DNA from: a virus
Virus record (IMG/VR): IMGVR_UViG_3300050821_005389
Span: 53,044-117,043 of that record
Strand: one strand, 5' to 3'
DNA length: 64,000 nt
Shown here: piece by piece, positions 16,717 through 25,270 of the stretch
Layout: every line of letters starts with the position of its first letter
Position numbering within the stretch: the first letter of the stretch is position 1
Position numbers and translations under genes: made by a program
Notes under the pieces: model-generated
What the model was told of the DNA's origin: nothing
Seen by the model: only the letters and a program-made list of their open reading frames with translations
Databases searched by the model: none

Positions 16717-17656
16717 AAATAATCTTACTCCCTTCCGGCTCGAAGTTAAAAGGAATTCGACGCAAAGGCCACACGGCTCGTTCTATTGCCCGTTGATGTT
16801 TCATCTCGCTAAAAAACAGAAGAAAGCCAGTCTGGCCAGCGCCGAGCAACTTACCGCCTAACGCTCCTACCCGCCTAGCTTTGGCATAATAATCATCGAT
16901 CGTAGAATTGGTTACACCGCCCATTTGCTTCTTAAACGTCCAGCCAGCGTCTAGTACCTCGCCTAGCTGTCTTATGTCCGAATTACCCGTTAAAATACCC
17001 CAGAAGTCGTCGACTAGTCTCCGGAGATGCTTTAAAGGGGTCAAATTGGTGTCCTGAAGCACGCTGGAAGCCTCTCTATAACCACCGACATAGAACATCG
17101 ATAAATTACTAAAAAACACCTTACGGCGCTCCGGTGAGCAGATCAATGGATTAACAAATACCGAGCCGTCAGAATTGAACTCATATTTCTTTAAACCACC
17201 GTAGCTAGCGGCATATTGGTCTTGTTTGCCTATCTTCTTTTCTAACACATCCAGTTCAATTTTGCAAGCCTGTCGGGCTAAATGTTCCGCTGTTTGCATC
17301 CTGCCGCGATAGCCATAAAGAGCGTTCAAAAGTCCTACCGCAAAACTAGAAGAAGAACCTAAACCGGTACCAGTTGGAACGTCGGCTACGGCAGTAATTT
17401 CAACGCCGCTGGTGACACCGGCTTCGCGCATCGTTTCTCGGAATAAATCGTTCTCGAGATTGTCGACAGTATCAACGAGCTCGGTTTGCGAGTAACTCGC
17501 TCTTATGCTCGAGTCGAATCGTTTATTAACAGCTATGTAAACGTAGCGATCAAAACTAGTACTAATTACCGCTCCTGGAACTTCTTTATAGAAAGCTGGA
17601 AGATCCGTTCCGCCGCCAACAAACGAAATTCTTAGCGGTGTTTTACTTATAATCAC
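16703..17656 (-). CDS. hddA: GHMP kinase, HddA-like heptose-7-phosphate kinase
   Basis: 317 residues. N-terminal 'TPLRISFVGGGTDLPAFY' and ATP-binding motif 'PTGTGLGSSSSFAVGLLNAL' are hallmarks of the GHMP superfamily. The overall pattern (C-terminal 'GGKLLGAGQTGFLLFF') fits D-glycero-alpha-D-manno-heptose 7-phosphate kinase, which phosphorylates C1. The GTG start overlaps the upstream SDR stop (GTGA). Adjacency to GmhA supports a heptose pathway. Other sugar-1-kinases of this family (fucokinase-like) are an alternative. Confidence 0.75.
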   Translation of the reverse strand: MIISKTPLRISFVGGGTDLPAFYKEVPGAVISTSFDRYVYIAVNKRFDSSIRASYSQTELVDTVDNLENDLFRETMREAGVTSGVEITAVADVPTGTGLGSSSSFAVGLLNALYGYRGRMQTAEHLARQACKIELDVLEKKIGKQDQYAASYGGLKKYEFNSDGSVFVNPLICSPERRKVFFSNLSMFYVGGYREASSVLQDTNLTPLKHLRRLVDDFWGILTGNSDIRQLGEVLDAGWTFKKQMGGVTNSTIDDYYAKARRVGALGGKLLGAGQTGFLLFFSEMKHQRAIERAVWPLRRIPFNFEPEGSKIIYVGS

Positions 17657-18411
17657 AACAATCCGGCTTGCCGAGCCGAAGAAACATCCAAAGATACGAA
17701 GTCGATTTCTCCTTCTCGCTTGGGTTTATAAACGACCTCTACGTTGCGTTCTCGACCGTATTGTTGCGCTATGAAACTAACCTTAGTTTCTACACCGCTA
17801 CCTATGTTATACGTGCCGAACGGCCCTCCGTATTTAGCGGCCTGTACAAAGGCTTGGCAGACAGTTTCGATTCGAACGAAGTCCCGGCACTGATCACCGC
17901 CATACACAACGATAGGATCATCTTTTCGGAAATGCGTATGCGCAGCCCACTCGGCGCGATCTTCATCGTGTCCGCCATAAACATTTCCTAAACGGAGAAT
18001 ACAGTGATTATTAGGACAAAGACGACGGATTATTTCTTCGGCCAGAAACTTAGATTGACCGTATGGCGAACGGCACCCAGCCCAAGAAGCCTCATTTTCC
18101 TTAGCGAAGTGTCGATCGCCATAAATGGCTCCGCCAGTTGAAGCAAATATAAACTTTCCGATCTTGTTATTCTTGATAAAAGGAATCAATTTGAAAGCAT
18201 TGTTGTTTAGACAAGCGTACGGATCATTGAGTGATTGAGTCACGGAAGCCGATGCAGCTAAATGAATTATGGCATCGAATTCTTGATCTCTAATTTCACT
18301 AAAATCGCTGTAGTATGGATTTTGATAATCACAACATTGAAGATTCCAATCGTTCTTAAAATGAGGAAATAAATGCGATCCGATATAGCCCAACTGGCCG
18401 GTTATGAGCAC
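17653..18411 (-). CDS. NAD-dependent epimerase/dehydratase (SDR)
   Basis: 252 residues as an extended SDR with the Rossmann motif 'LITGQLGYIGSHL' at the very N-terminus and the catalytic YxxxK in 'SPYGQSKFLAEE'. GTG 18411 is preferred: AAGGAA lies just upstream and the start places LITG at residue 2, as usual for the family. The longer ATG start at 18450 would overlap the previous gene by 49 bases. Likely a nucleotide-sugar 4-epimerase or reductase; the substrate cannot be read from sequence. Confidence 0.75.
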   Translation of the reverse strand: MLITGQLGYIGSHLFPHFKNDWNLQCCDYQNPYYSDFSEIRDQEFDAIIHLAASASVTQSLNDPYACLNNNAFKLIPFIKNNKIGKFIFASTGGAIYGDRHFAKENEASWAGCRSPYGQSKFLAEEIIRRLCPNNHCILRLGNVYGGHDEDRAEWAAHTHFRKDDPIVVYGGDQCRDFVRIETVCQAFVQAAKYGGPFGTYNIGSGVETKVSFIAQQYGRERNVEVVYKPKREGEIDFVSLDVSSARQAGLL

Positions 18412-19049
18412 TCTGTTTCCTTCATTTGTTGATAGAATTTCGGCATCCAAGCGGGGTCATATGGCCTCGTTCTTAACGCGCTAGGCAAGTGGAGTGTAGC
18501 CATATTGCGATCTACAACCTCCTCCGGCTTCCAACGGTAATTAACATCCCATCTCGGTAGGATCCCTTTTTCTTTTAAAGCCAACGCGACGAAGACATCC
18601 TCGGCCCATGAAGTCACCACAGAATCCACGACTATCTGCATAGCTTTTCGACTCAACCAATAGCCGGCACCACCGCTACAAAAGTAGCCCGTCTCCTCCC
18701 AGTTTTCGGCGCCGTAATAGTCATGGTTAGCGAAATCACTCGCTAGAAGGTTCTTTGGATTAACCAACGTGTCTGTGTCCGTCTTAAATAAAAATGAGTA
18801 TTCATGATCAAGCGCCCATTTACAAAGCAACTTCACTTTGGCTGGCAGACTAGGATAGAGTTTCAATCCCCGCCGCGGATCTATGACATCTTCACCTAAT
18901 TGGACTTCATCCGACTGAAGATTATCCGAATGACCTACAAAATAACGGAAGTCGATTCCTAGCGGGATATCTTTTACCCATGTTGCTCTCTGAGCGTCCT
19001 GCCAACTAGAGTGCTGCTTACAAGAGCAAATCGCCAGTAATAATTTCAA
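18402..19049 (-). CDS. GT31-like glycosyltransferase
   Basis: 215 residues resembling beta-1,3-galactosyl/GlcNAc transferases of family GT31. There is a 'WQDAQRATWVKD' N-terminus, a metal-binding DxD in 'LFKTDTDTLV' and 'SWAEDVFVA' at the place of the family's EDV motif. No membrane anchor, unlike eukaryotic relatives. The TTG start overlaps the previous stop (TTGA). A paralogue lies at 27850-28503. Donor and acceptor unknown. Confidence 0.65.
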   Translation of the reverse strand: MKLLLAICSCKQHSSWQDAQRATWVKDIPLGIDFRYFVGHSDNLQSDEVQLGEDVIDPRRGLKLYPSLPAKVKLLCKWALDHEYSFLFKTDTDTLVNPKNLLASDFANHDYYGAENWEETGYFCSGGAGYWLSRKAMQIVVDSVVTSWAEDVFVALALKEKGILPRWDVNYRWKPEEVVDRNMATLHLPSALRTRPYDPAWMPKFYQQMKETECS

Positions 19050-19816
19050 CGCGTTTGAATCTCCGGTAGCGGTCGAGTCACTTTATAATCGGGGACAATA
19101 GCTCGAAATTGTATTTCAGCCTCTTCAGCACAACAGTCAAGAACAAAGGCTCCTATGTTGACCAACTTAGTTTCCATATCTAGGAAAAATTGAGGCGATA
19201 CATCTTCTCTTTTCAGTCGTGGTGTCCACGTTAAATTCCGTGATTCAGTATTATCGTCATGACAACGAATGACCATCATCTTGCCGATCGGAGCGGCGGC
19301 TAATTGATCGGCTATCCTAGCTTCACGACCGAATACGGCGTCCTCACCGACGCAGCAATCCGGAAACGGATGTTCTTCCCACCAAGATTTCCAATAACAC
19401 TGGCTGGTTCCGGAAACATAGTAGGGAGGACCGCCTTTCTGTAAATGTAGGTTGCCAGTTTTTTCGTCAAAAATTACGGTGTCGTAGTAACCGGTAACAG
19501 CCTTGCCCGTTTTTTGAAGACGCTGAACTTGATCAAAAATTCTCGCCGGGTGTTGCCAATCATCGTCATCTCCGGCTGCGCAGATGTCACCGGTAGCAAT
19601 TCTCGCACCTAAATTTCTCTTAGCTCCGGTAGTAATCTTATTATCCAAGTGAACATAGTTGATTCGAGGATCTTTCGGTATGTCCAGTCGCTCTGGTCCG
19701 TCACAAATAATTACCAGTTCGAGATCGGGCCAAGTCTGTTGGTAAAAGCAGCGGAGAACGATAGGCATGTACTTTGCCCTCTTCGATTGGGTGGGGCATA
19801 CGATCGAGACACGCAA
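19046..19816 (-). CDS. family 2 glycosyltransferase
   Basis: 256 residues with the GT-A start 'VSIVCPTQSKRAKYMPIVLR', nucleotide-sugar contact region 'ITTGAKRNLGARIATGDICA' and acidic DDDD at about residue 88 for metal/UDP binding. A possible acceptor-site acidic pair is 'GEDAVFG'. The TTG start directly follows the preceding stop, with GGAG upstream. Cytoplasmic; it transfers an unknown sugar in the same glycan operon. Confidence 0.75.
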   Translation of the reverse strand: MRVSIVCPTQSKRAKYMPIVLRCFYQQTWPDLELVIICDGPERLDIPKDPRINYVHLDNKITTGAKRNLGARIATGDICAAGDDDDWQHPARIFDQVQRLQKTGKAVTGYYDTVIFDEKTGNLHLQKGGPPYYVSGTSQCYWKSWWEEHPFPDCCVGEDAVFGREARIADQLAAAPIGKMMVIRCHDDNTESRNLTWTPRLKREDVSPQFFLDMETKLVNIGAFVLDCCAEEAEIQFRAIVPDYKVTRPLPEIQTR

Positions 19817-20647
19817 CTATCGTTCTCCGTGTACAAATCTAGGATCAATATCCAGCGCTTCATTAATTGCTTTAATGACCCGATCAAACGGCTTGGCGTA
19901 CGTTAAAGCCTTATGATAATTCTCTTCTACGGCATCCTTCTTCAACATGTAATAATCTGGACTTAACCCGTTCAGAATACTCCGTAGATCGTGACCTCGC
20001 TCTAATGGATTCTCGGCGACTTGATCGATGCACTGGAAAGGAATTATGCCTTCTTTATTGAAAAAGTCATTAATCGTAGGACAGCCCCAGTAGATTGGGA
20101 TAGTTTTGCTGGCCATGCAATCCAAAATCTTCTCGGTAAAGTATCCGGGTCGGCGACAGTTTTCCATAATGATGCTGTACTGGAAAGGTTCAAAAATTTC
20201 TCTTTTGTCTGGAATTGCAGGCGGACTGCGATGCTTCCAGATAGCCATCTTACCAATCGAAGGCGGAAGATGCTCGAATACGTGTTGCCGGTATCTGTGG
20301 CCGGAACAGTCCTTTTTATTACTAGTAAGATAACTCGTAGCGAATCGCTTTTTATTAACTTCCGGGAAGTGATTCCAGACAGCGCTACAAGGAAACAATT
20401 TGGTATGACCGCACTCGCTTAATAGCTCGTTGTCCCAAGTGAGTACGAGGTCGTAGAATTCCCAATGTTTCTTAAGCATAGCTACTGTATTAGGCATAAT
20501 TTCTGGCGGTTCTACTTGCCAGAACACTTTAAACGGCGTAGTATCGGCAAAATTAAACCGATCAATAGAAATGGACACTTTCCAATTGAATTCGGGAAAG
20601 CCTGCTGAAAAATCGCAATCACTAAACAGTACGGGGCGGAAGCCCAT
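19817..20647 (-). CDS. GT10 alpha-1,3/4-fucosyltransferase-like protein
   Basis: 276 residues. The C-terminal half has the GT10 signature 'ENCRRPGYFTEKI' followed by 'MASKTIPIYWGCP', where GDP-fucose-binding Glu and Lys lie in characterised enzymes. The N-terminus 'VFWQVEPPEIMPN' matches the family's 'ep.e' acceptor-domain region. ATG 20647 is chosen because AAGGA is seven bases upstream. Presence of GT10 and GT11 genes in one operon with a GMD-like dehydratase suggests a fucose or 6-deoxy-sugar donor. Confidence 0.75.
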   Translation of the reverse strand: MGFRPVLFSDCDFSAGFPEFNWKVSISIDRFNFADTTPFKVFWQVEPPEIMPNTVAMLKKHWEFYDLVLTWDNELLSECGHTKLFPCSAVWNHFPEVNKKRFATSYLTSNKKDCSGHRYRQHVFEHLPPSIGKMAIWKHRSPPAIPDKREIFEPFQYSIIMENCRRPGYFTEKILDCMASKTIPIYWGCPTINDFFNKEGIIPFQCIDQVAENPLERGHDLRSILNGLSPDYYMLKKDAVEENYHKALTYAKPFDRVIKAINEALDIDPRFVHGER

Positions 20648-21185
20648 CAATGTATCCTTGAACTGATTGTGCTCGTTTATCTTTCGTAGAAAGAATCGGC
20701 GTTTCGATACCCCAGTCGACCCCTATCTTCGGATCGTTCCACCTGATGGCGCCGTCTGCGGTCGGATTGAACTGGGCAGTACATTTATATTGAACTTCTG
20801 TATCATCACAAAGCGCCCGGAAACCTCGAGCGAATCCAGCCGGTGCCCAAACTTGGTACATATTCCACTCGGTAGCGTACGTTTGAACCCAATCCAAGAA
20901 TGTCGCCGATTGCGGTCGAATATCAACAGCTACTAGGATAGCTTCGCCTCGGGTCACGCGCATCAACTTACCCATTGGAGGATCGAGTTGGAAATGTAAA
21001 CCGCGAACGACATCCTTTAATGATCGAGAATGATTATCTTGGACAAATTCTGTAGGCAATCCCAGCTCTTCAAAATCATCTTTTCGATAAGTCGGAGTAT
21101 ACGATCCACGGAAATCCTTAAATACAGTTGGAACGATTAACTTAACGCCATTCAAACATTCGCCAACTAGACTAAACAACCCCAT
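20622..21185 (-). CDS. RmlC-like dTDP-4-dehydrorhamnose 3,5-epimerase family
   Basis: 187 residues, the cupin-fold length of RmlC. 'FKDFRGSYTPTY', 'VQDNHSRSLKDVVRGLHFQL' with the catalytic-type His, and 'GKLMRVTRGEAILVAVDIRP' are recognisable. The usual 'FAHGF' motif reads GFARGF, so one conserved His is Arg; activity or specificity may differ. ATG 21185 follows AGAAAGGACTCT; the longer frame start is inside the upstream gene. In a GDP-heptose setting a 3,5-epimerase would act on the 4-keto intermediate. Confidence 0.75.
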   Translation of the reverse strand: MGLFSLVGECLNGVKLIVPTVFKDFRGSYTPTYRKDDFEELGLPTEFVQDNHSRSLKDVVRGLHFQLDPPMGKLMRVTRGEAILVAVDIRPQSATFLDWVQTYATEWNMYQVWAPAGFARGFRALCDDTEVQYKCTAQFNPTADGAIRWNDPKIGVDWGIETPILSTKDKRAQSVQGYIDGLPPRTV

Positions 21186-22185
21186 AGAGTCCTTTCTGCC
21201 AATTAATAGTCTTCTCAAGACCATCTTGTAAACTGGTGTACTTCAATTTGCCGAATTCTTTTTCATACCTTCGAAGATCCATCTTGACTCTTTTCGGGGC
21301 TCCGAAATCATAATGATGCTTTCTCGGTATAGTTACCTCAGCGCTTGTAATCTCACCGATCGTTTTAGCTAGTTTGGCTATAGTCGTACCGGAATTACCG
21401 CCGGCGTTATAAACGGGACGAGTACCGTGTAGAACGATGTTCCAAAGCTGGGTTACCACGTCCGTGATATAACAATATGTTCTGATAGTCGTTCCCGCGT
21501 CTTTTAATTCAATCTGTCCGGTCGTAAGAGCTTTCTGGATGAATTCGTTTAATGCTCGAGTGTCGTTTCGTTTGGTACCGGGACCGTAGGCTAATGAAAT
21601 TCTAGCTGACATGGCGTGTACACCGCGCTCGCGATGAGCGTTGACGATTGCTTCACCGCATCGTTTGCCTTCAATATAGGCTGCTCTCGTATGCAGCGGA
21701 GAAGTCGTGCCGATATCTGTCTCACTTGCGGATAGCTTCTTAAGTCCGCTATAAACTTCGCTGGAACTTGCATACAGAAATGAACCTCCTTTTCGGAGTT
21801 TTTCTAGGAGGCGCATCGTACCTAGAGTGTTGATAGCGATTGTCTCTAGAGGATTACCAACGAACCGACTAGGCTGGGCGTATCCATGAAATGCTAAAAT
21901 TACATCTGTTCGTGGAAGAAGAGAGTCGTAACGACTCAAATCGCCTTGCAGCGTATCAAATTTTCCACGTTGTACGATTTCTTTACTATACTCGCTTAAC
22001 TCAGATTGATGATAAGCATAAACGACTCGCGGCTTAGATTCTTTCGGTAAATCTACCAGTGAGGCTAAAAGGTGCGTTCCAATCATTCCCGAAGCGCCCG
22101 TAATTAGAATGTGTTGGTCTTTCAATCCGGTTAAATCAACAGATTCTCGGATTTTTCTGGCGTCTTCTAAAATGATCTCATTCAT
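21172..22185 (-). CDS. NAD-dependent epimerase/dehydratase (SDR)
   Basis: 337 residues. After a 25-residue extension, the NAD motif 'HILITGASGMIGTHL' begins, and catalytic YxxxK lies in 'AAYIEGKRCGE' with Ser in 'FLYASSSEVYSG'. The pattern is nearest to UDP-glucuronate decarboxylase and NDP-glucose 4,6-dehydratase-like SDRs. ATG overlaps the transketolase C-subunit stop (ATGA). It may be the reductase or decarboxylase completing the modified sugar; the substrate is not determined. Confidence 0.7.
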   Translation of the reverse strand: MNEIILEDARKIRESVDLTGLKDQHILITGASGMIGTHLLASLVDLPKESKPRVVYAYHQSELSEYSKEIVQRGKFDTLQGDLSRYDSLLPRTDVILAFHGYAQPSRFVGNPLETIAINTLGTMRLLEKLRKGGSFLYASSSEVYSGLKKLSASETDIGTTSPLHTRAAYIEGKRCGEAIVNAHRERGVHAMSARISLAYGPGTKRNDTRALNEFIQKALTTGQIELKDAGTTIRTYCYITDVVTQLWNIVLHGTRPVYNAGGNSGTTIAKLAKTIGEITSAEVTIPRKHHYDFGAPKRVKMDLRRYEKEFGKLKYTSLQDGLEKTINWQKGLYGVV

Positions 22186-23012
22186 ATCTTAAAGAAGTTT
22201 CGAATACTCTTTTCTATCTGAGGTGCCGTTAATTCGCAAGCTTCGTCGTGTTCTTGAACAGTACCGTAATTGGTTTGAAATATTCTTGGTACGCCTATCG
22301 AATGAACTTTGCGGTCATAAAACTCATGTGCCAGAGTGCCAGCGTAAAACGGTTCCACTATGACCAGATCGCCTTCGTCAACGGAAGAATTCAATCCGGA
22401 CAAGTACGTTACATAGTTTATCGTAACATCCAGATTTTTGCAAGCTTCTATAGTTCTATCAAGCATCGGACCGACTGCTACGACAGTACCTTTAGTACCT
22501 TGTTTTACGTGAAATCCGTGGTGATCTTTATTCGGATATTCCGTTAAACGATAATACGTAGGTCGTGGGCTGGCGTAGTGGTCACGAAATATGTGATCGA
22601 ACTCTTCCGGATGGCCGGGAACCATAACGTCTAGACCGGGAATCGTTTTTAAAAGGGCTACGTCACCGGGACAGTGATGCGTCGGGCCGAGTTTTGAATA
22701 GTCGTAACTGGCACCGACTGAGACAAAGTTACCACCTAGTTTCTGGTAACCAAAGTCAACTTTTATTTGCTCGAAGGCTCTTTCAACTAGGAACGGCGCG
22801 ATAGTGTGAACTATCGGTATCATTCCGGCAGCAGACAGTCCGGCGGCAAGACTGACCATACTTTGTTCAAGGATCCCAATATTATAAACACGATCAGGGA
22901 AGCGTTCGAAAGCTTCCTTGAATCCGTGAACACCGATGTCACCGAGAAGTAGAACAACTTTATCGTCTTGTTCGAGTAATGAAAGAACGGTTTTTGTGAA
23001 TTGTTTCCTCAA
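22182..23012 (-). CDS. transketolase C-terminal subunit
   Basis: 276 residues covering the pyrimidine-binding and C-terminal domains of a split transketolase: 'VYNIGILEQSMVSLAAGLSA' (with the Glu that activates thiamine diphosphate), 'GPTHHCPGDVALLKTIPGLD' and 'VMVPGHPEEF'. TTG overlaps the N-subunit stop (TTGA), so the two subunits are made together. Split transketolases occur in bacterial and archaeal carbohydrate loci. With the next gene it could make sedoheptulose 7-phosphate for GmhA. Confidence 0.85.
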   Translation of the reverse strand: MRKQFTKTVLSLLEQDDKVVLLLGDIGVHGFKEAFERFPDRVYNIGILEQSMVSLAAGLSAAGMIPIVHTIAPFLVERAFEQIKVDFGYQKLGGNFVSVGASYDYSKLGPTHHCPGDVALLKTIPGLDVMVPGHPEEFDHIFRDHYASPRPTYYRLTEYPNKDHHGFHVKQGTKGTVVAVGPMLDRTIEACKNLDVTINYVTYLSGLNSSVDEGDLVIVEPFYAGTLAHEFYDRKVHSIGVPRIFQTNYGTVQEHDEACELTAPQIEKSIRNFFKI

Positions 23013-23788
23013 ACGACACCGTTAGCGGAGTTTTCGAAATTATCTAGTTCTGCTAAAATCTCATTTAACTCGGAACGATTCGGCGTTTTATGATGCCACT
23101 CCGGATTATCTTCCATTCGCTTACAACCTTTGCCCTTCAGTGTTTCTGCGATAATCGCAATCGGATAATCGCAATCGTACGTGAAGCAAGCTGCGGCGAT
23201 TTTTGAGTGCTCGTGACCGGGGATGAATATAGTAAAATAACCAAATGTACGAAACTTATCGGGAAGGAATCTTAAATTCAATGCTCGATCATTCGAATGA
23301 TTATTATCGACTATTACAACTAAATTGGTTAATTCATGTTCATAGGCCAGCAATAAAGCTTCCCAAATAGCACCTTCGTTACATTCGCCGTCACCGATAA
23401 GACAGTAGACTCGACCGGGCTTCTTTTGGACCTTGAGTGCTAGGGCCAAACCAACCGCTTGCGGTAAACCGTGCCCGAGTGAACCGGTAGAAAATACAAC
23501 GCCAGGAATCTTATTCCGATCCGGATGACCTCCAAGCGGACTGTTATATTCTGTAAAGTGATCTAGCCATTCCCGAGGGATTACTCCCTTATCAGCCAGT
23601 ACAGCGTACAGTGCCAAACTAGCATGGCCCTTTGAGAGCACGAAGTAATCTTCTGGTTTCAGAACTTGATTATACAAGACGTACAAGATGTCCAATATAC
23701 TAAACGCGCTGGCTAGATGACCCTCTCCGGCGCGATAGGCGGCGATGACTATGCGTTTCTTTAACTCATTCACCGTGGAATTCGGCAT
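23009..23788 (-). CDS. transketolase N-terminal subunit
   Basis: 259 residues with the thiamine-diphosphate motif 'GDGECNEGAIWEALLLA' near residue 132 and the Mg-ligating 'DNNHSN'. Substrate-site segments 'GEGHLASAFSILDILYVLY' and 'LSKGHASLALYAVL' are intact. It pairs with the downstream C-terminal subunit. The start overlaps the GMD-like gene by 23 bases. No domain is lost relative to the split family. Confidence 0.85.
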   Translation of the reverse strand: MPNSTVNELKKRIVIAAYRAGEGHLASAFSILDILYVLYNQVLKPEDYFVLSKGHASLALYAVLADKGVIPREWLDHFTEYNSPLGGHPDRNKIPGVVFSTGSLGHGLPQAVGLALALKVQKKPGRVYCLIGDGECNEGAIWEALLLAYEHELTNLVVIVDNNHSNDRALNLRFLPDKFRTFGYFTIFIPGHEHSKIAAACFTYDCDYPIAIIAETLKGKGCKRMEDNPEWHHKTPNRSELNEILAELDNFENSANGVV

Positions 23789-24716
23789 CTACCATAATCC
23801 TTACGAGTTGTTCAAATCTAACTTTGGGCTTCCAGCGAAGATTAATCTCTGCCTTGGTATAATCTCCCAATAAGGCGTTTACTTCAGAAGGACGATAATA
23901 GCGCGAATCTGTTACGACGTGCTTTTCCCACCTGATACCGATATACCTCGAGACGGCATTGAGAAAATCTCGTACAGAATGCGATTCTTCGGTCGCTAAG
24001 ACGTAGTCGTCCGGCTTATCTTGCTGGAGCATACGCCACATTCCGTCTACAAATTCAGGGGCAAACCCCCAGTCTCTTTTTGCGTCCAGATTTCCCAATC
24101 TTAATTCGGTCTGTTTTCCGAGATGGATATTTACCAATCCTCGCACGATCTTCCTAGTAACAAAGGTCTCGCCACGCCTCGGTGACTCGTGGTTGAATAA
24201 AATACCGCTACTAACAAACATACCCCGATTCCGAAAATTTCTGGCGCTATAGAAAGCAGCCTGCTTGGAGACTGCGTAAGGACTCTTAGGATTAAACGGC
24301 GTTTCTTCGTTTTGCGGTTCGGTATAATCTCCGCCAAATAACTCACTGGTGCCAGCTTGGTAAAATCGCACACCGGGTACCGTTTGAAAAGCAATTTCAA
24401 GAAGATTCTGAGTACCGGTTGCGTTGGTATTAAAAGTATACTCAGGAAGTTCCCAACTTACAGCTACATGACTTTGCGCGGCTAAATGGTAAATTTCATC
24501 CGGTTGTGCTGCTTGAACAATATGCGCGAGTGATCGACTGTCCGTCATGTCACCGTGATAAAGATGCAACTTACTAAAAATCTTATCAATGCGACCTGTG
24601 TTGAAACTAGATGATCTGCGAATAATACCGTGGACCTCGTAGTCCTTTTCAAGAAGTAATTCGCACAAGTAGCTGCCGTCTTGACCGGCACAACCAGTTA
24701 CTAACGCTCGTTTCAC
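23766..24716 (-). CDS. gmd: GDP-mannose 4,6-dehydratase family enzyme
   Basis: 316 residues with NADP motif 'ALVTGCAGQDGSYL', catalytic YxxxK in 'SPYAVSKQAAFYSARNFR', and the family hallmark 'FNHESPRRGETFVTRKI'. It converts GDP-D-mannose to GDP-4-keto-6-deoxymannose, the precursor of GDP-fucose, GDP-rhamnose and others. The GDP-heptose 4,6-dehydratases (DmhA) are close relatives, and neighbouring GmhA and HddA make that substrate plausible. Sequence alone does not separate the two. GTG overlaps the upstream stop (GTGA). Confidence 0.8.
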   Translation of the reverse strand: MKRALVTGCAGQDGSYLCELLLEKDYEVHGIIRRSSSFNTGRIDKIFSKLHLYHGDMTDSRSLAHIVQAAQPDEIYHLAAQSHVAVSWELPEYTFNTNATGTQNLLEIAFQTVPGVRFYQAGTSELFGGDYTEPQNEETPFNPKSPYAVSKQAAFYSARNFRNRGMFVSSGILFNHESPRRGETFVTRKIVRGLVNIHLGKQTELRLGNLDAKRDWGFAPEFVDGMWRMLQQDKPDDYVLATEESHSVRDFLNAVSRYIGIRWEKHVVTDSRYYRPSEVNALLGDYTKAEINLRWKPKVRFEQLVRIMVDAEFHGE

Positions 24717-25270
24717 TCAAACTCCGGAATATTAAACTGTCCTCGATGCATCAAAACAATCCCCGTCCGATAGTCCCTGATCCATCCTGATAAATCCAAA
24801 TCTTTTGGCCAAACGGGACTATCCTCGAAAGCAGTCCCCGACATATCATCAACTAGGATTAAAGACTCTGGCCGATACTGCGTAATAACCTTTAGTTCCT
24901 CCGGCAGCGGATCGCCGTCATGCGCCGTCAACCCGCCGGAAAAGTGCGCGTCTAGCCAGAACATCAAAGGATCGACGATCAGTCGGCTCAGTACTTCTTT
25001 TAAAATGACTCGACTGCTTCCCTGATGTTGGTAAATATTCGGAAAGGACTGTAGCATTTCTCGCGACCGTTGGTAAAACACAGGCGATAATTCTATAGTA
25101 TCGATGCGGTCAAAATACGGGCTGAGTTCTAAAGCCATACCGCCCATATGAGTACCGGTTTCTACTAAATTGCGGATACCGGTTTCGCCAGCTAGCCAGA
25201 TAATGAAGTCGCGTTTCCATTCTCTCAAAACCGGATCGGGCCACTTCTGGAATCCCGGAGCGCCTTTCAC
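24713..25270 (-). CDS. class I SAM methyltransferase-like protein
   Basis: 185 residues with the Rossmann-like motif 'LVETGTHMGGMA' near residue 38 and 'IDTIELSPVFYQRS', then 'FWLDAHFSGG' and 'LILVDDM'. This pattern is shared with the N-terminal half of the next gene upstream (25267-26451), so the two are paralogous. Probably O-methylation or a related modification of the glycan. The target is not known. Confidence 0.6.
   Translation of the reverse strand: MKGAPGFQKWPDPVLREWKRDFIIWLAGETGIRNLVETGTHMGGMALELSPYFDRIDTIELSPVFYQRSREMLQSFPNIYQHQGSSRVILKEVLSRLIVDPLMFWLDAHFSGGLTAHDGDPLPEELKVITQYRPESLILVDDMSGTAFEDSPVWPKDLDLSGWIRDYRTGIVLMHRGQFNIPEFE

Noticed and set aside
21172-22185. Calling this SDR a GDP-fucose synthase
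   Set aside because: The N-terminal and catalytic surroundings fit UXS/NDP-sugar dehydratase-like SDRs better than the GMER family.
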